A stretch of DNA of 64,000 nucleotides from Xanthobacter flavus (GCF_017875275.1 NZ_JAGGML010000001.1:992001-1056000), one strand, 5' to 3'; shown: positions 54,906 through 63,644, numbered from the stretch's first letter. Made by a program: numbers and translations. Notes: generated by a model not told the origin, from the letters alone.

Positions 54906-55762
54906 GCCGGGCGCGCATCACCCTCTCGGGCGAGGAGCGCGCGCGCCTCGCCGCCGCCCATCCGCACCTTGTCGCGCCGCCCGTCGACACGCGGGTCCGC
55001 GTGGGCGTCATCATCGCGGTGTTCGCCGGCATCGCCGCCTTCGGCTTCTGGCAGCTCGGCTTCAATTTCGACCGGCTCGGCACCGGCATCGGGCAGCTCG
55101 CCCATTTCGTCACGCTGATGATGCCGCCCGATCCCGGCACCCAGCTGCCGCTCTATATCCACGCGCTGGGCGAGACGCTGGCCATCGCCTTCCTCGGCAC
55201 GCTGGGCGGGGCACTCATCGCCTTTCCCTTCGGCTTCCTCGCGGCGAAGAACGTCATCCCCAACATCTTCGCCCATTTCACTGTCCGCCGCGTGCTCGAC
55301 ACGGTGCGCGGCGTGGACCGGCTGATCTGGGCGCTGATCTATGTGACGGTGGTGGGCCTCGGCCCGTTCGCCGGCATCCTCGCCATCGCCACCGCGAGCT
55401 TCGCCGAGCTGGGCAAGCTGTTCTCCGAGGCCGTGGAGGCGCTGGATCGCAAGCCCGTGGAGGGCGTCGTCTCCACCGGTGGCTCGCCCGTGGAGGCGGT
55501 GCGCTTCGGCATGCTGCCGCAGGTGCTGCCGGTGCTGGCGAGCCAGCTGCTCTATTATTTCGAATCCAACGCCCGCCAGTCCACCATCGTCGGCATCGTC
55601 GGCGCGGGCGGCCTCGGCCTTCACCTCGCCGAGCAGATCCGCGTGCTGGAATGGCAGAAGGTGTCGTTTCTCATCCTGATGATGCTCATCATGGTGGCGG
55701 TGATCGACTTCATCTCCTCCCGCCTGCGCTTCGCCATCATCGGCAAATCCCGCATCGGCTGA
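54902..55762 (+). CDS. phnE: phosphonate-type ABC permease 2
   Basis: A 286-residue paralogue of the preceding permease: IIAVFAGIAAFGFWQLGFNF, ALGETLAIAFLGTLGGALIA, RGVDRLIWALIYVTVVGLGP, and the EAA-type loop KPVEGVVSTGGSPVEAVRFG. Starts with ATGA overlap. Two different PhnE proteins form the heterodimeric channel, as in other rhizobial phn operons. No C-P lyase, phosphite dehydrogenase or regulator gene follows. Confidence 0.93.
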   Translation: MSRARITLSGEERARLAAAHPHLVAPPVDTRVRVGVIIAVFAGIAAFGFWQLGFNFDRLGTGIGQLAHFVTLMMPPDPGTQLPLYIHALGETLAIAFLGTLGGALIAFPFGFLAAKNVIPNIFAHFTVRRVLDTVRGVDRLIWALIYVTVVGLGPFAGILAIATASFAELGKLFSEAVEALDRKPVEGVVSTGGSPVEAVRFGMLPQVLPVLASQLLYYFESNARQSTIVGIVGAGGLGLHLAEQIRVLEWQKVSFLILMMLIMVAVIDFISSRLRFAIIGKSRIG

Positions 55763-55782
55763 CGCGCGCATCCACTGAAACG

Positions 55783-55813
55783 CATCGTGCGCCGGCGCAG
55801 CCGACGCACGATG
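55783..55813. terminator. hairpin between convergent phnE and BKACE genes
   Basis: CATCGTGCG / CGCACGATG with a 13-base interior that can itself pair CGGC with GCCG. No T-tract, so termination is likely but not certain. Confidence 0.45.
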
Positions 55814-55844
55814 GCGGAACCGCGTGGGGGCGCCCCGCGCGGCC

Positions 55845-56813
55845 TCAGATGTTGGTCTTGTCCGCGCCCTTCAATTCGAGGATCTCGCGTGCCTCGTCGG
55901 GGCTTGCGACTTCCAGGCCCAGGCCCTCGATGATCTTGGCGGCGAGCTTCACCTGATCGGCGTTGGAGGTGGCGAGCTTGCCGCGCCCGGCCCAGAGCGA
56001 ATCCTCCAGCCCCACGCGGATGTTGCCGCCCATGGAGGCGGCCATGGCGGCGATGGGGAGCTGGTTGCGGCCGGCGCCCAGCACGGACCAGCGATACTGA
56101 TCGCCGAACAGCCGGTCGCAGGTGCGCTTCATGTGCATCACGTCCTCGGGATGGGGACCGATGCCGCCGAGAAGCCCGAACACGGACTGCACGAACAGCG
56201 GCGGCTTCACCAGCCCGCGCTCCAGGAAGTGCGCGAGATTGTAGAGATGGCCGATGTCGTAGCACTCGAACTCGAAGCGCGTGCCGTTGTCGTAGCAGGT
56301 GGTCAGGATATATTCGATATCCTTGAAGGTGTTGCGGAAGACGAGATCGCGCGTGTTCTCAAGATGCGTCTTCTCCCACGGGTGCTTGAACTCCTTGTAC
56401 TTGTCGAGCAGGTGGAACAGCCCGAAATTCATGGAACCCATGTTGAGGGAGGCCACTTCCGGCTTGAAGGTGGCGGCGGGCAGCACGCGCTCCTCCACCT
56501 TCATGTAGGGGCTGCCGCCGGAGGTGATGTTGATGACCGCGCTCGTCGCCTGCTTGATGCGCGGCAGGAAGGGCGCGAAGGCCTCCGGCGTCTGGTCCGG
56601 CTGGCCGGTCTCGGGGTTTCGGGCATGCAGATGCAGGATGGCCGCGCCGGCCTCGGCCGCCTTCAGCGCGTCGGCGACGATCTCGTCCGGCGTGATGGGC
56701 AGGTAGGGCGACATGGTGGGCGTGTGGATCGCCCCCGTGATGGCGCAGGTGATGATGACCTTGCGATTGGATTTCTTGGCGGGGGCGGCCTCGGTCATGA
56801 CGGTCTCATTCAT
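55845..56813 (-). CDS. BKACE (beta-keto acid cleavage enzyme, DUF849)
   Basis: A 322-residue TIM-barrel Zn enzyme of the 3-keto-5-aminohexanoate cleavage family, which uses acetyl-CoA to split beta-keto acids. VIITCAITGAIHTPTMSPYL at the start, zinc ligands His61 and His63 in AAILHLHARN, SGGSPYMKVEERV, and VRVGLEDSLWAGRGKLATSN near the end. Since the partner gene resembles L-carnitine dehydrogenase, the most likely substrate is 3-dehydrocarnitine, giving betaine and acetoacetyl-CoA. It lies 46 bases after that gene on the same strand. Confidence 0.9.
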   Translation of the reverse strand: MNETVMTEAAPAKKSNRKVIITCAITGAIHTPTMSPYLPITPDEIVADALKAAEAGAAILHLHARNPETGQPDQTPEAFAPFLPRIKQATSAVINITSGGSPYMKVEERVLPAATFKPEVASLNMGSMNFGLFHLLDKYKEFKHPWEKTHLENTRDLVFRNTFKDIEYILTTCYDNGTRFEFECYDIGHLYNLAHFLERGLVKPPLFVQSVFGLLGGIGPHPEDVMHMKRTCDRLFGDQYRWSVLGAGRNQLPIAAMAASMGGNIRVGLEDSLWAGRGKLATSNADQVKLAAKIIEGLGLEVASPDEAREILELKGADKTNI

Positions 56814-56859
56814 GGCGGTCTTGCCTCGTTTCTCGGGAATGTCGAAGGGTCGGAAAGGG

Positions 56860-57807
56860 TCAGGCGCCGATATCCTTGTCGGCCTTGCGCTTGTGGGCGG
56901 CGAGCGCCATCAGCCGGCGGTCGCGCCACACCTGCCGCTCCTGAAGCGCATCGTGGGACAGGCGCGCGCGGCGCTCGGCCAGCACGGTCTCCAGCACCGG
57001 GCCGGCCCAATCCACGCGGCGCCACTGGTCGGGCGAGATGCGCTCATAGATCTGCTGGTAGCGCGCCACATAGTCCGCGACGCCGCCGGGCGCGTTGAGA
57101 TCGATGGTCTCGAACGGCCCCATGAAGGACCAGCGCAGCGCCAGCCCCTCGCGGATGCCGATGTCCACGTCCTCGACGCTCGCATAGCCATCGGCCACGA
57201 GGCGGAACGCCTCCTCCAGCAGCGCGCCCTGCATGCGGTTCATCACGAAGCCGTCCAGCTCGCGCTTCATCACGATGGGCGACTGACCGGCGGCGCGCAT
57301 GAGATCGGCGGCGCGGGCCATGGTCTCGGCCGCCGTCCACGGCGCGGGCACCACCTCCACGGCGGGGATCAGATAGGGCGGATTGATGGGGTGGCACACG
57401 CACACCCGCTCGCGATGCTTCAAGCCTTCCGAGAAGCGCGAGGGCAGGATCGCCGAGGTGGAGGAGGCGAGCACGGTCTCCGGCGCCGCCAGCGCATCGA
57501 GTTCGGCATAGAGCGCCTGCTTGAGGGCGAGGTCTTCCGGCGCATTCTCCTGCGCATGGACGGCGCCGTCGAGCGCGTCGGCATAGGAAGAAGCGGCGGA
57601 AAGGCGCGCGCGCACGGCCTCAGGGGCGTTGCCATTCAGCAGGTCGTTGGCGGCGAGGTCCGGCAGCACGCCTTCGATATAGGCGAGCGCCGCCTCGGGC
57701 GCGCCCTCCGCCTTGTCCGCCAGCGCCACGTCGAAGCCGGCGCGGGCGAAGGTGATGGCCCAGGCCCGGCCGATGAAGCCCGAGCCGATGATGGCGATCT
57801 TGGTCAT
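56860..57807 (-). CDS. L-carnitine dehydrogenase-like 3-hydroxyacyl dehydrogenase
   Basis: A 315-residue dehydrogenase of the 3-hydroxyacyl-CoA dehydrogenase / lambda-crystallin family: Rossmann site IAIIGSGFIGRAWAITFARA, SSTSAILPSRFSEGL, HPINPPYLIPAVEVVPAPWT with the catalytic His, and the C-terminal helical domain EGLALRWSFMGPFETIDLN. This pattern is found in L-carnitine dehydrogenases (L-carnitine to 3-dehydrocarnitine). Together with BKACE it would form the first two steps of aerobic carnitine breakdown. Confidence 0.86.
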   Translation of the reverse strand: MTKIAIIGSGFIGRAWAITFARAGFDVALADKAEGAPEAALAYIEGVLPDLAANDLLNGNAPEAVRARLSAASSYADALDGAVHAQENAPEDLALKQALYAELDALAAPETVLASSTSAILPSRFSEGLKHRERVCVCHPINPPYLIPAVEVVPAPWTAAETMARAADLMRAAGQSPIVMKRELDGFVMNRMQGALLEEAFRLVADGYASVEDVDIGIREGLALRWSFMGPFETIDLNAPGGVADYVARYQQIYERISPDQWRRVDWAGPVLETVLAERRARLSHDALQERQVWRDRRLMALAAHKRKADKDIGA

Positions 57808-57871
57808 GGATGCCTCTTCAATCGATTCCGTTACGCGGCTAGCTCAGACGCCTTGTGTTTACAGCGCCGTC

Positions 57872-57974
57872 ATCCCCCGGCTCGTCCGGGGGATCCACCC
57901 CGCAGAAAGCGCCGTGCCGGGCATCCAGAAACCCCTCTTGTGGCGCCGTGGATGCCCCGGACGAGCCGGGGCAT
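57872..57974. repeat. pair of CCGG palindromic repeats (family C)
   Basis: ATCCCCCGG-CTCGT-CCGGGGGAT and ATGCCCCGG-ACGAG-CCGGGGCAT followed by GACGG. Again the two spacers (CTCGT and ACGAG) are reverse complements: the units are inverted. Confidence 0.7.
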
Positions 57975-58128
57975 GACGGAGGGAACGGGTCCGCGCGTTC
58001 CGAGAAAGACCCGCGCCCCGGACCAGCGACGGCGCAGCCGGAGCGCCGAGCCGGGGCCCAGGGGAAAAGTCGGCGCAGCCGGCGATGCCCGAAGGCCGCC
58101 GTGCGAGAGCCGGACGACCCTTCTCCCC

Positions 58129-58177
58129 CCGCGGGAGAAGGTGGATCGCGGCAAGGCCGCGAGACGGATGAGGGGTG
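58129..58177. repeat. CTTCTCCC-type palindromic repeat
   Basis: CTTCTCCC-CCCGC-GGGAGAAG followed by GTGG, a second small hairpin TCGCGGCAAGGCCGCGA and GGATGAGGGG. Related to the CTCTCCC family by arm sequence and by the trailing GAGGGG. Confidence 0.55.
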
Positions 58178-58232
58178 GTGTCGTTCGGCCGATGAGTGCG
58201 AGGGTGGAGAGGCCCCTCCCCCTCACCCCCGC

Positions 58233-58317
58233 CCCCTCTCCCGCCCGCACTCGGCAGTTGCCGAGTGCGGTTGGTGGAAGTCGAAGTCGGCAACAGCCGA
58301 CTTCAAGGGGAGAGGGG
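58233..58317. repeat. three-way-junction palindromic repeat, copy 1
   Basis: Outer stem CCCCTCTCCC / GGGAGAGGGG encloses two hairpins: CCGCACTCGGCA / TGCCGAGTGCGG (58245-58270) and GAAGTCGGC-AACA-GCCGACTTC (58283-58304). The second copy is at 61992-62075. Confidence 0.8.
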
Positions 58318-58345
58318 AGGATCGCGGAGATCACACGGCCGCCCC

Positions 58346-60940
58346 TCACAGCCACAGCACTTGCCTTCTCAGATCGAGGTCCCGCGCCAGCGGGCGGGCG
58401 GGGCCTTCGTGGACCACCTCGCCGCGCTCCAGCACCACGGCGCGGTCGGCGAGGTTCAGCACCACGTCGAGATGGTGATCCACGATGACGAGCGTGAGCG
58501 CATGGCGCAGCCGGTCGAAGGCGTCGAACAGCTCTTCCGTGACCGCCGGGGACAGGCCCTCGAAGGGCTCGTCCAGCAGCAGCACGCGGGTGTCGCCCAT
58601 GAGCGCGCGGGCCACCGCCACCATCTGCTGCTCGCCGCCGGAGAGGAGGTCGGCCGGCGTGTCGATGCGCTCCTTCAGCCGGGGGAAGAGGTCCAGCACC
58701 TCTTCCTCGCTGAAGTGCCGGCCGGCGCCGGTGATGCGCTTGAGGCGCCCCAGTTCGAGGTTGTGGCGCACGCTCATGCCGTGGAACAGCGCCCGCCCCT
58801 GCGGCACATAGCCGACGCCGCGCCGGGCGATGGCGGCGGAGGAGAGGCCCATGAGTTCTTCGCCCGCCAAGGTCAGGGAGCCGTTCATGGGCTTGACGAT
58901 GCCGGTGATGGCCTTGAGCAAGGTGGATTTTCCCGCCCCGTTGCGGCCGAGCAGCGCGAGGATCTCGCCCTCCTTCGCCTCCAGCGAGACGCCGGCGAGG
59001 ATGCGGCTCTTGCCGTAGAAGGCGTCGATGCCGTGGAGGCGCAGCATCGTCTTCTCGGTGGCGGCGGATTCAAGGTCGCGGGCGGCGAGCGCCGCGGCAC
59101 CGGAGCCGATGTAGACCTCCTGCACGCGCTTGTCGGACCGCGCATCCTCCACCGTGCCGTCCACCAGCACAGCGCCATCGGCCATCACGGTCACGGCGTC
59201 GGCCAGTTCGAACACGCGGTCGATGTCGTGCTCCACCAGCAGCACCGGCACCTCGGCGGAAATGTCCTTGATGAGGTTGGAGACGCGGGTGCGCTCCGCC
59301 GCCGCGAGGCCCGCGAGCGGCTCGTCCAGCAGCAGCACGCGCGGGCGGGAGGTGAGGGCGAGGCCCATGTCGAGCAGGCGCTGGCCGCCATAGGAGAGCG
59401 CGCCGGCCTCCGCCTTCTCCATGCCGGCGACACCGAGGAAGGCCACCATCTCCGCCGTCTCGGAATTGATCTCGGGGATGGCGGCGGCATCGCGCCAGGG
59501 ATTGAGCCGGCTCTTGTGGGTGGCCTGCACGCCGAGGCGCAGGTTTTCCTCCACGCTGAGCGTCGGGAACAGGTTGGTGATCTGGAAGGAGCGCGCGAGG
59601 CCCTTCATGCACACGGCGTTGGGCGCGAGCCCGTCGATGCGCTCCCCGGCGAGGCGGATCTCGCCGGCATGGGGGGCGAACATGCCGGAAATCATGTTGA
59701 AGGTGGTGGTCTTGCCCGCGCCGTTGGGGCCGATGAGGGCGTGGAGCGTGCGGTCCTTCACCGCCACCGCGCCGGCCCGCACCGCCTTGATGGCGCCGAA
59801 GCCGAGGGCAAGATCCTTCGCCTCGAGCAGCGGCGCGGGACTCTCCCACCGCGCGCGGGCGGTGAGGGAGGAGGGCAAGGGCCGCTTCTCGGCGGAGGCG
59901 CGCCGGCCCATGGCGGCGGCCTCGATGGTCTTCTTCCTCAGCGGCGCGAGAAGCCGGCCGGCGACGCCCACGAGCCCGGTGGGCGAGAAGACGATGAAGG
60001 CCATGAACAGGAGGCCGAAGAAGAACAGCCAGTTCGGCGTCCACATGGAGAGGAATTCGCGGAACAGCACGAAGAACAGCGCGCCCAGCGCCGGCCCGAG
60101 GAAGGAGCGCATGCCGCCGATGACCACCATGGCCAGCAGCTCGCCCGAAAAGGCGATGGCGATGGGATCGGCCGAGGCGAAGCGGTGGTTGAAGGCGACG
60201 AGCGCGCCGGCGAACGCGGTGAGGCCCGCGGACAGGGTGAAGCAGGCGATCTTGTAGGCCCGCGTGTCGTAGCCGATGAAGCGCGCCCGCTGCTCGTTCT
60301 CGCGGATGGCGACGAGCACCGTGCCCACCGGCGAGCGCACGAAGCGCTGGAGCTTGTAGATGATGACGAAGGCCACCGCCGCCACCACCCAGTAGAAGGT
60401 GGCGTTGCGGTCGAGGTCGAGGCCGAAGAAGGGTCCGCGATTGACGCCGCCGAGCCCGTTCTCGCCGCCCGTCACCGCCGTCCAGCGGAAGGCGACGGTA
60501 TAGAGGAGCGCGGTCAAGGCCAGCGTCAGCAGCGAGAAATAGACGCCGCGCCGGCGCAGCACCACATAGCCCACGGGGATCGCCGCCAGCGTCACCAGCG
60601 CCGCCGCCGGCACCGCGAGGGCGACGCCCCAGTCGGGAAACAGCCGCTGCTGCAGCAGCGCCGCCGCATAGGCGCCGAGGCCGAACCACGCGCCATGGCC
60701 GAAGGAGACGAGGCCGGTGTAGCCCACGAGCAGGTTCAGCGCCATGCAGGCGAGCGCGAGGATCACCACGTCGGTGGCGGAGGTCACCGTCAGGCCGAGG
60801 GCGGACAGCAGCGCCGGCAGCACAGCCAGAGCCACCGCGGCGACGATGAGGTTGGCATTGCGGGCGAGCATCGCGGCTCCTGAAGAGGAAGGTGTCGCAG
60901 TCACGGCGGGAGCGTTGGGGGCGGCGGAGGTCTTCAGCAT
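58346..60940 (-). CDS. fused LivM-LivG-LivF ABC transporter protein
   Basis: A single 864-residue frame with three parts normally encoded by separate genes. LivM-type permease, residues about 25-335, with VGYTGLVSFGHGAWFGLGAY and the IRENEQRARFIGY loop. LivG-type ATPase, about 370-620: Walker A GPNGAGKTT, signature LSYGGQ, Walker B VLLLDEP. LivF-type ATPase, about 632-864: Walker A GRNGAGKST, LSGGEQQMVAVARAL, Walker B VLLLDEP. Short linkers join them. Both ATPases appear intact. ATG 60940 is five bases after the livH stop. The substrate is likely an amino acid, amide or aromatic acid. Confidence 0.93.
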   Translation of the reverse strand: MLKTSAAPNAPAVTATPSSSGAAMLARNANLIVAAVALAVLPALLSALGLTVTSATDVVILALACMALNLLVGYTGLVSFGHGAWFGLGAYAAALLQQRLFPDWGVALAVPAAALVTLAAIPVGYVVLRRRGVYFSLLTLALTALLYTVAFRWTAVTGGENGLGGVNRGPFFGLDLDRNATFYWVVAAVAFVIIYKLQRFVRSPVGTVLVAIRENEQRARFIGYDTRAYKIACFTLSAGLTAFAGALVAFNHRFASADPIAIAFSGELLAMVVIGGMRSFLGPALGALFFVLFREFLSMWTPNWLFFFGLLFMAFIVFSPTGLVGVAGRLLAPLRKKTIEAAAMGRRASAEKRPLPSSLTARARWESPAPLLEAKDLALGFGAIKAVRAGAVAVKDRTLHALIGPNGAGKTTTFNMISGMFAPHAGEIRLAGERIDGLAPNAVCMKGLARSFQITNLFPTLSVEENLRLGVQATHKSRLNPWRDAAAIPEINSETAEMVAFLGVAGMEKAEAGALSYGGQRLLDMGLALTSRPRVLLLDEPLAGLAAAERTRVSNLIKDISAEVPVLLVEHDIDRVFELADAVTVMADGAVLVDGTVEDARSDKRVQEVYIGSGAAALAARDLESAATEKTMLRLHGIDAFYGKSRILAGVSLEAKEGEILALLGRNGAGKSTLLKAITGIVKPMNGSLTLAGEELMGLSSAAIARRGVGYVPQGRALFHGMSVRHNLELGRLKRITGAGRHFSEEEVLDLFPRLKERIDTPADLLSGGEQQMVAVARALMGDTRVLLLDEPFEGLSPAVTEELFDAFDRLRHALTLVIVDHHLDVVLNLADRAVVLERGEVVHEGPARPLARDLDLRRQVLWL

Positions 60941-60945
60941 GGCGG

Positions 60946-61827
60946 TCACTCGAAGCGCAGGATGCGCTCGCCGAACAGGCCACGCGGACGGGTGAGCAGC
61001 ACCGCCAGCATGAGCACGTACATGGACGCCTCGGCCGCCGGCGGGATGAAGTAGACCGTCAGCCCGCGCACGAGGCCCACCAGCAGCCCGGCCGCCACCA
61101 CGCCCCAGAACGAGCCGAGGCCGCCGATGACCACCACCACGAAGGCGGCGGTGAGGATTTCCGAGCCCATGGCCGGATGCACGCCGGAGATGGGCGCGAG
61201 CATGATGCCGGCGAGCCCCGCAAGGCCGATGCCGATGGCCGCCACCGCCGTGAGATAGGGGGTGAGCGAGATGCCGAGCGCGCCCACCATGTCCGGGTTC
61301 TGCACCCCGGCCCGCACCACGCGGCCGAAGGCGGTGCGCTGGAGCAGCAGCCACAGGCCGAGCACCGCCGCCGCCGCCACCACCAGGATGGCGAGGCGAT
61401 AGCGCGAATAGATGAAATCGCCGAGGAAGATCTGGCCGCGCAGGAATTCGGGGATCGAGAAGGGAATGGGCGTCGCGCCGAAGGCCATGCGCAGCGCCTG
61501 CTCGATCACCATGGCGAGGCCGAAGGTGAGCAGCAGCGAAAGGATGGGATCAGCCCGGTAGAAGCGCGAGAACAGGGTGCGCTCGATGACCATGCCGATG
61601 AGCGCCACCGACAGCGGCGCCGCGACGAAGGCGGCGGGAAAGCCGAAGCGGTTGCCGACCTCGACGCCGATATAGGCGCCGATGGCATAGAAGCCGCCAT
61701 GGGCAAGGTTCACGATGCCGCCGAGGGAGAAGATGAGCGAGAGCCCGAGGGCGATCAGCAGATAGGCGACACCCACAAGAAGCCCGTTGAGCAATTGCTC
61801 GATGAGGAAGACGAGTTCCATGGGCAT
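60946..61827 (-). CDS. livH: branched-chain-type ABC permease LivH
   Basis: A 293-residue LivH permease: FLIEQLLNGLLVGVAYLLIA, LGLSLIFSLGGIVNLAHGGF (the typical first half), AGVQNPDMVGALGISLTPYL, and the end VLLTRPRGLFGERILRF. It forms the second half of the channel with the LivM part of the fusion. Start ATG 61827 (MPMEL) or 61821. The upstream spacer to livK is 430 bases and full of repeats. Confidence 0.93.
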   Translation of the reverse strand: MPMELVFLIEQLLNGLLVGVAYLLIALGLSLIFSLGGIVNLAHGGFYAIGAYIGVEVGNRFGFPAAFVAAPLSVALIGMVIERTLFSRFYRADPILSLLLTFGLAMVIEQALRMAFGATPIPFSIPEFLRGQIFLGDFIYSRYRLAILVVAAAAVLGLWLLLQRTAFGRVVRAGVQNPDMVGALGISLTPYLTAVAAIGIGLAGLAGIMLAPISGVHPAMGSEILTAAFVVVVIGGLGSFWGVVAAGLLVGLVRGLTVYFIPPAAEASMYVLMLAVLLTRPRGLFGERILRFE

Positions 61828-61892
61828 GAAGTCTTCTCCGGCCTGAGGCGCTTTTACTGACAGACATCGACGGCGGACCCCGCGCCGCTCGC

Positions 61893-61968
61893 CCCCCTCT
61901 CCCCTTGCGGGAGAGGGCTGGGGTGAGGGGTACGGCGCCGCAAGAACGGTTGGCCGGCACCTGTGGAG
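61893..61968. repeat. 76-base direct repeat, copy 1
   Basis: CCCTCTCCCCTTGCGGGAGA hairpin, then GGGTGAGGGGTACGGCGCCG and CACCTGTGGAG. Copy 2 at 62170-62245 differs at only a handful of bases. Confidence 0.75.
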
Positions 61969-61991
61969 ACATCCCCACCCCTCACCCCCGG

Positions 61992-62075
61992 CCCCTCTCC
62001 CGCCCGAACTCGGCTCTTGCCGAGTTCGGTTCGTGAAAGTCGAAGTCGGCAACAGCCGACTTCGAGGGAGAGGGG
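61992..62075. repeat. three-way-junction palindromic repeat, copy 2
   Basis: Outer stem CCCCTCTCCC / GGGAGAGGGG; inner hairpins CCGAACTCGGC / GCCGAGTTCGG (62004-62029) and GAAGTCGGC-AACA-GCCGACTTC (62042-62063). Relative to copy 1, C-G at the fourth pair of the first hairpin has become A-T. Confidence 0.8.
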
Positions 62076-62101
62076 AGGAGAACGCAGGCGGCCCGACGTG
62101 G

Positions 62102-62124
62102 ATGCCCGGCACACGGCCGGGCAT
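62102..62124. repeat. CCGG palindromic repeat (family C)
   Basis: ATGCCCGG-CACACG-CCGGGCAT followed by GACGG. Confidence 0.6.
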
Positions 62125-62169
62125 GACGGCGGTGAAAGGAAGCGGACCTCCAGACCCGAACCGGCCAAG

Positions 62170-62245
62170 CCCCCTCTCCCCTTGCGGGAGAGGGTTGGGG
62201 TGAGGGGTACAGCGCCGCAAGAGCCGTCGGCCGGCACCTGTGGAG
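62170..62245. repeat. 76-base direct repeat, copy 2
   Basis: Same sequence as 61893-61968 apart from a few substitutions (for example TACAGCGCCG for TACGGCGCCG). Its end is about 12 bases from the livK stop. Confidence 0.75.
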
Positions 62246-62257
62246 GTGCGCGCCCCC

Positions 62258-63538
62258 TCACCCCGCGGGGAAGGTGCAGGCGTTCTCTTCCGGCGTCGGG
62301 GCGATGGCCGAGAGGGCGGTTTCCGCGCCGGGCACGGCGGGGCCGAGGATCATGAGATCCCACTGGTCCTTGACCTCGGCCACCGGGCGGGCGGTCACCG
62401 TGTACATCTCCTGGATGAGCTGATGGTCCCAGGAGCGGAAATAGCCCTTGCGCGCCTTGAGGATGTCCAGCTCCGGCTCCTTCTCGAAGAAGGCGATGAG
62501 GTCGGCCGCCGCCGTGCTCTTGGTCTCGATCATGGCGCGGGCCACGCTCTTGGTGGCGACGTAATCGCCCCAGGCCTGGTTCTCCGGCGGCTTGCCGAAC
62601 TTCTTCACGAAGGCCGCGACGAAGGCCTTCGAGCCGGGGGTCGGCACGTCATGGTGCCAGATCATGGGCCAGATGCCGCCGAAGGTGCCCTTGCCGGCGC
62701 CCCAGGCCACCGCCGTATCGAAACCGAAGCCGCCGAACGGATACTTCAGGCCGAATTCCGAATACTGCTTGATGAAGTTGGTTATCTGGTTTCCGGCGAG
62801 GTTGGAGATCACCACGTCGGGACGCGACTGGCGCACCTTGAGAAGATAGGGCGAGAAGTCCGTTGCGTCGGTGGGCACCAGTTCGTCGGCGATGACCTCG
62901 CCGCCATTCTGGCCGATAAAGCGCTTGGCGACGCGCGACAGATCATGGCCGAAGGCATAGTCGGCGGTGAGGAAGAAGAGTTTCTTGCCCTTGATGAGGC
63001 CGTCACGCAGCATCGCCGCGCCCACCGCCTTCACATATTGGGTATTGGCGCCTTCCACATGGAACATGTAACGGTTGCAATCCTTGCCGCGCAGCGCATC
63101 GGAATTGCCGCCCGTGTTCACGAACACCACCTTGTTGCGCGCCACAACCTGGGCAATGGCCAGCGCAGAGGCGGACGAGATCTCGCCGATGATGACCGCC
63201 GCCTTCTCGCGCTCGATATAGCGCTCCGCCTTGGAGGAGGCGGTGGCGGGGTTCACGCTGTCTTCCATCACGAGGTTGATCTTGCGGCCGTTGATGCCGC
63301 CGGCCGCGTTCAGTTCCTCCACCGCGAGTTGGACGCCCATCTGGCCATAGGCGCCGAGCGGGCCGAGGAAGCCGGTGAGCGGCGTGAGATGGCCGAAGGT
63401 CACCGTGTCGGCCTGCGCCTTCACGATCGCCGGCATGCCGACGCCGCCGAGAAGCGCGGCCGCGCCGGCGCCCTTCAGGAGCGTGCGGCGGCCGATGGAT
63501 GCGGACGCAATTCGGGCGTGAAGCGGAAAGTCAGTCAC
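62258..63538 (-). CDS. branched-chain-type ABC binding protein LivK
   Basis: A 426-residue periplasmic binding protein (Peripla_BP_6). A Tat-type signal is visible: SIGRRTLLKGAGAAALLGGV, cleavage near VKAQA. The body begins VTFGHLTPLTGFLGPLGAYG, with GINGRKINLVMEDSVNPATA. GTG 63538 is chosen because GGAGGAG lies eight bases upstream; an ATG at 63556 would overlap that site. It is the first gene of the liv operon and is divergent from the GntR gene. The fused LivMGF protein and LivH are its partners. Confidence 0.91.
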   Translation of the reverse strand: MTDFPLHARIASASIGRRTLLKGAGAAALLGGVGMPAIVKAQADTVTFGHLTPLTGFLGPLGAYGQMGVQLAVEELNAAGGINGRKINLVMEDSVNPATASSKAERYIEREKAAVIIGEISSASALAIAQVVARNKVVFVNTGGNSDALRGKDCNRYMFHVEGANTQYVKAVGAAMLRDGLIKGKKLFFLTADYAFGHDLSRVAKRFIGQNGGEVIADELVPTDATDFSPYLLKVRQSRPDVVISNLAGNQITNFIKQYSEFGLKYPFGGFGFDTAVAWGAGKGTFGGIWPMIWHHDVPTPGSKAFVAAFVKKFGKPPENQAWGDYVATKSVARAMIETKSTAAADLIAFFEKEPELDILKARKGYFRSWDHQLIQEMYTVTARPVAEVKDQWDLMILGPAVPGAETALSAIAPTPEENACTFPAG

Positions 63539-63615
63539 GGCGTCGTCTCCTCCCATGGATCCGGCTTGGATGTTGCGGTGGCAGGATTTTTCCCGTCCGG
63601 ACCGCACCGGAATGA

Positions 63616-63644
63616 TTGCCGAATGGCTCGGCTATCTGTTATCT
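63616..63644 (+). promoter_or_regulatory. sigma-70-type promoter of gntR
   Basis: TTGCCG (63616-63621), 17 bases, TTATCT (63639-63644). It reads into the GntR gene, with transcription expected to start near 63651, inside the palindrome. Confidence 0.5.

Larger units (their letters stand above)
57808..58345. other. 538-base repeat-filled spacer
   Basis: Contains two family C palindromes (57872-57894 and 57952-57974), a CTTCTCCC-type repeat with its trailing part (58129-58177) and a three-way-junction repeat (58233-58317). Should also hold the promoter of the carnitine genes close to 57808-57860. No gene is seen. Confidence 0.65.
61828..62257. other. 430-base livK-livH spacer packed with repeats
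   Basis: In transcript order from livK: direct repeat copy, family C palindrome, three-way-junction repeat, second direct repeat copy, then livH. No gene is seen. Probably a site of mRNA processing or partial termination. Confidence 0.7.
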
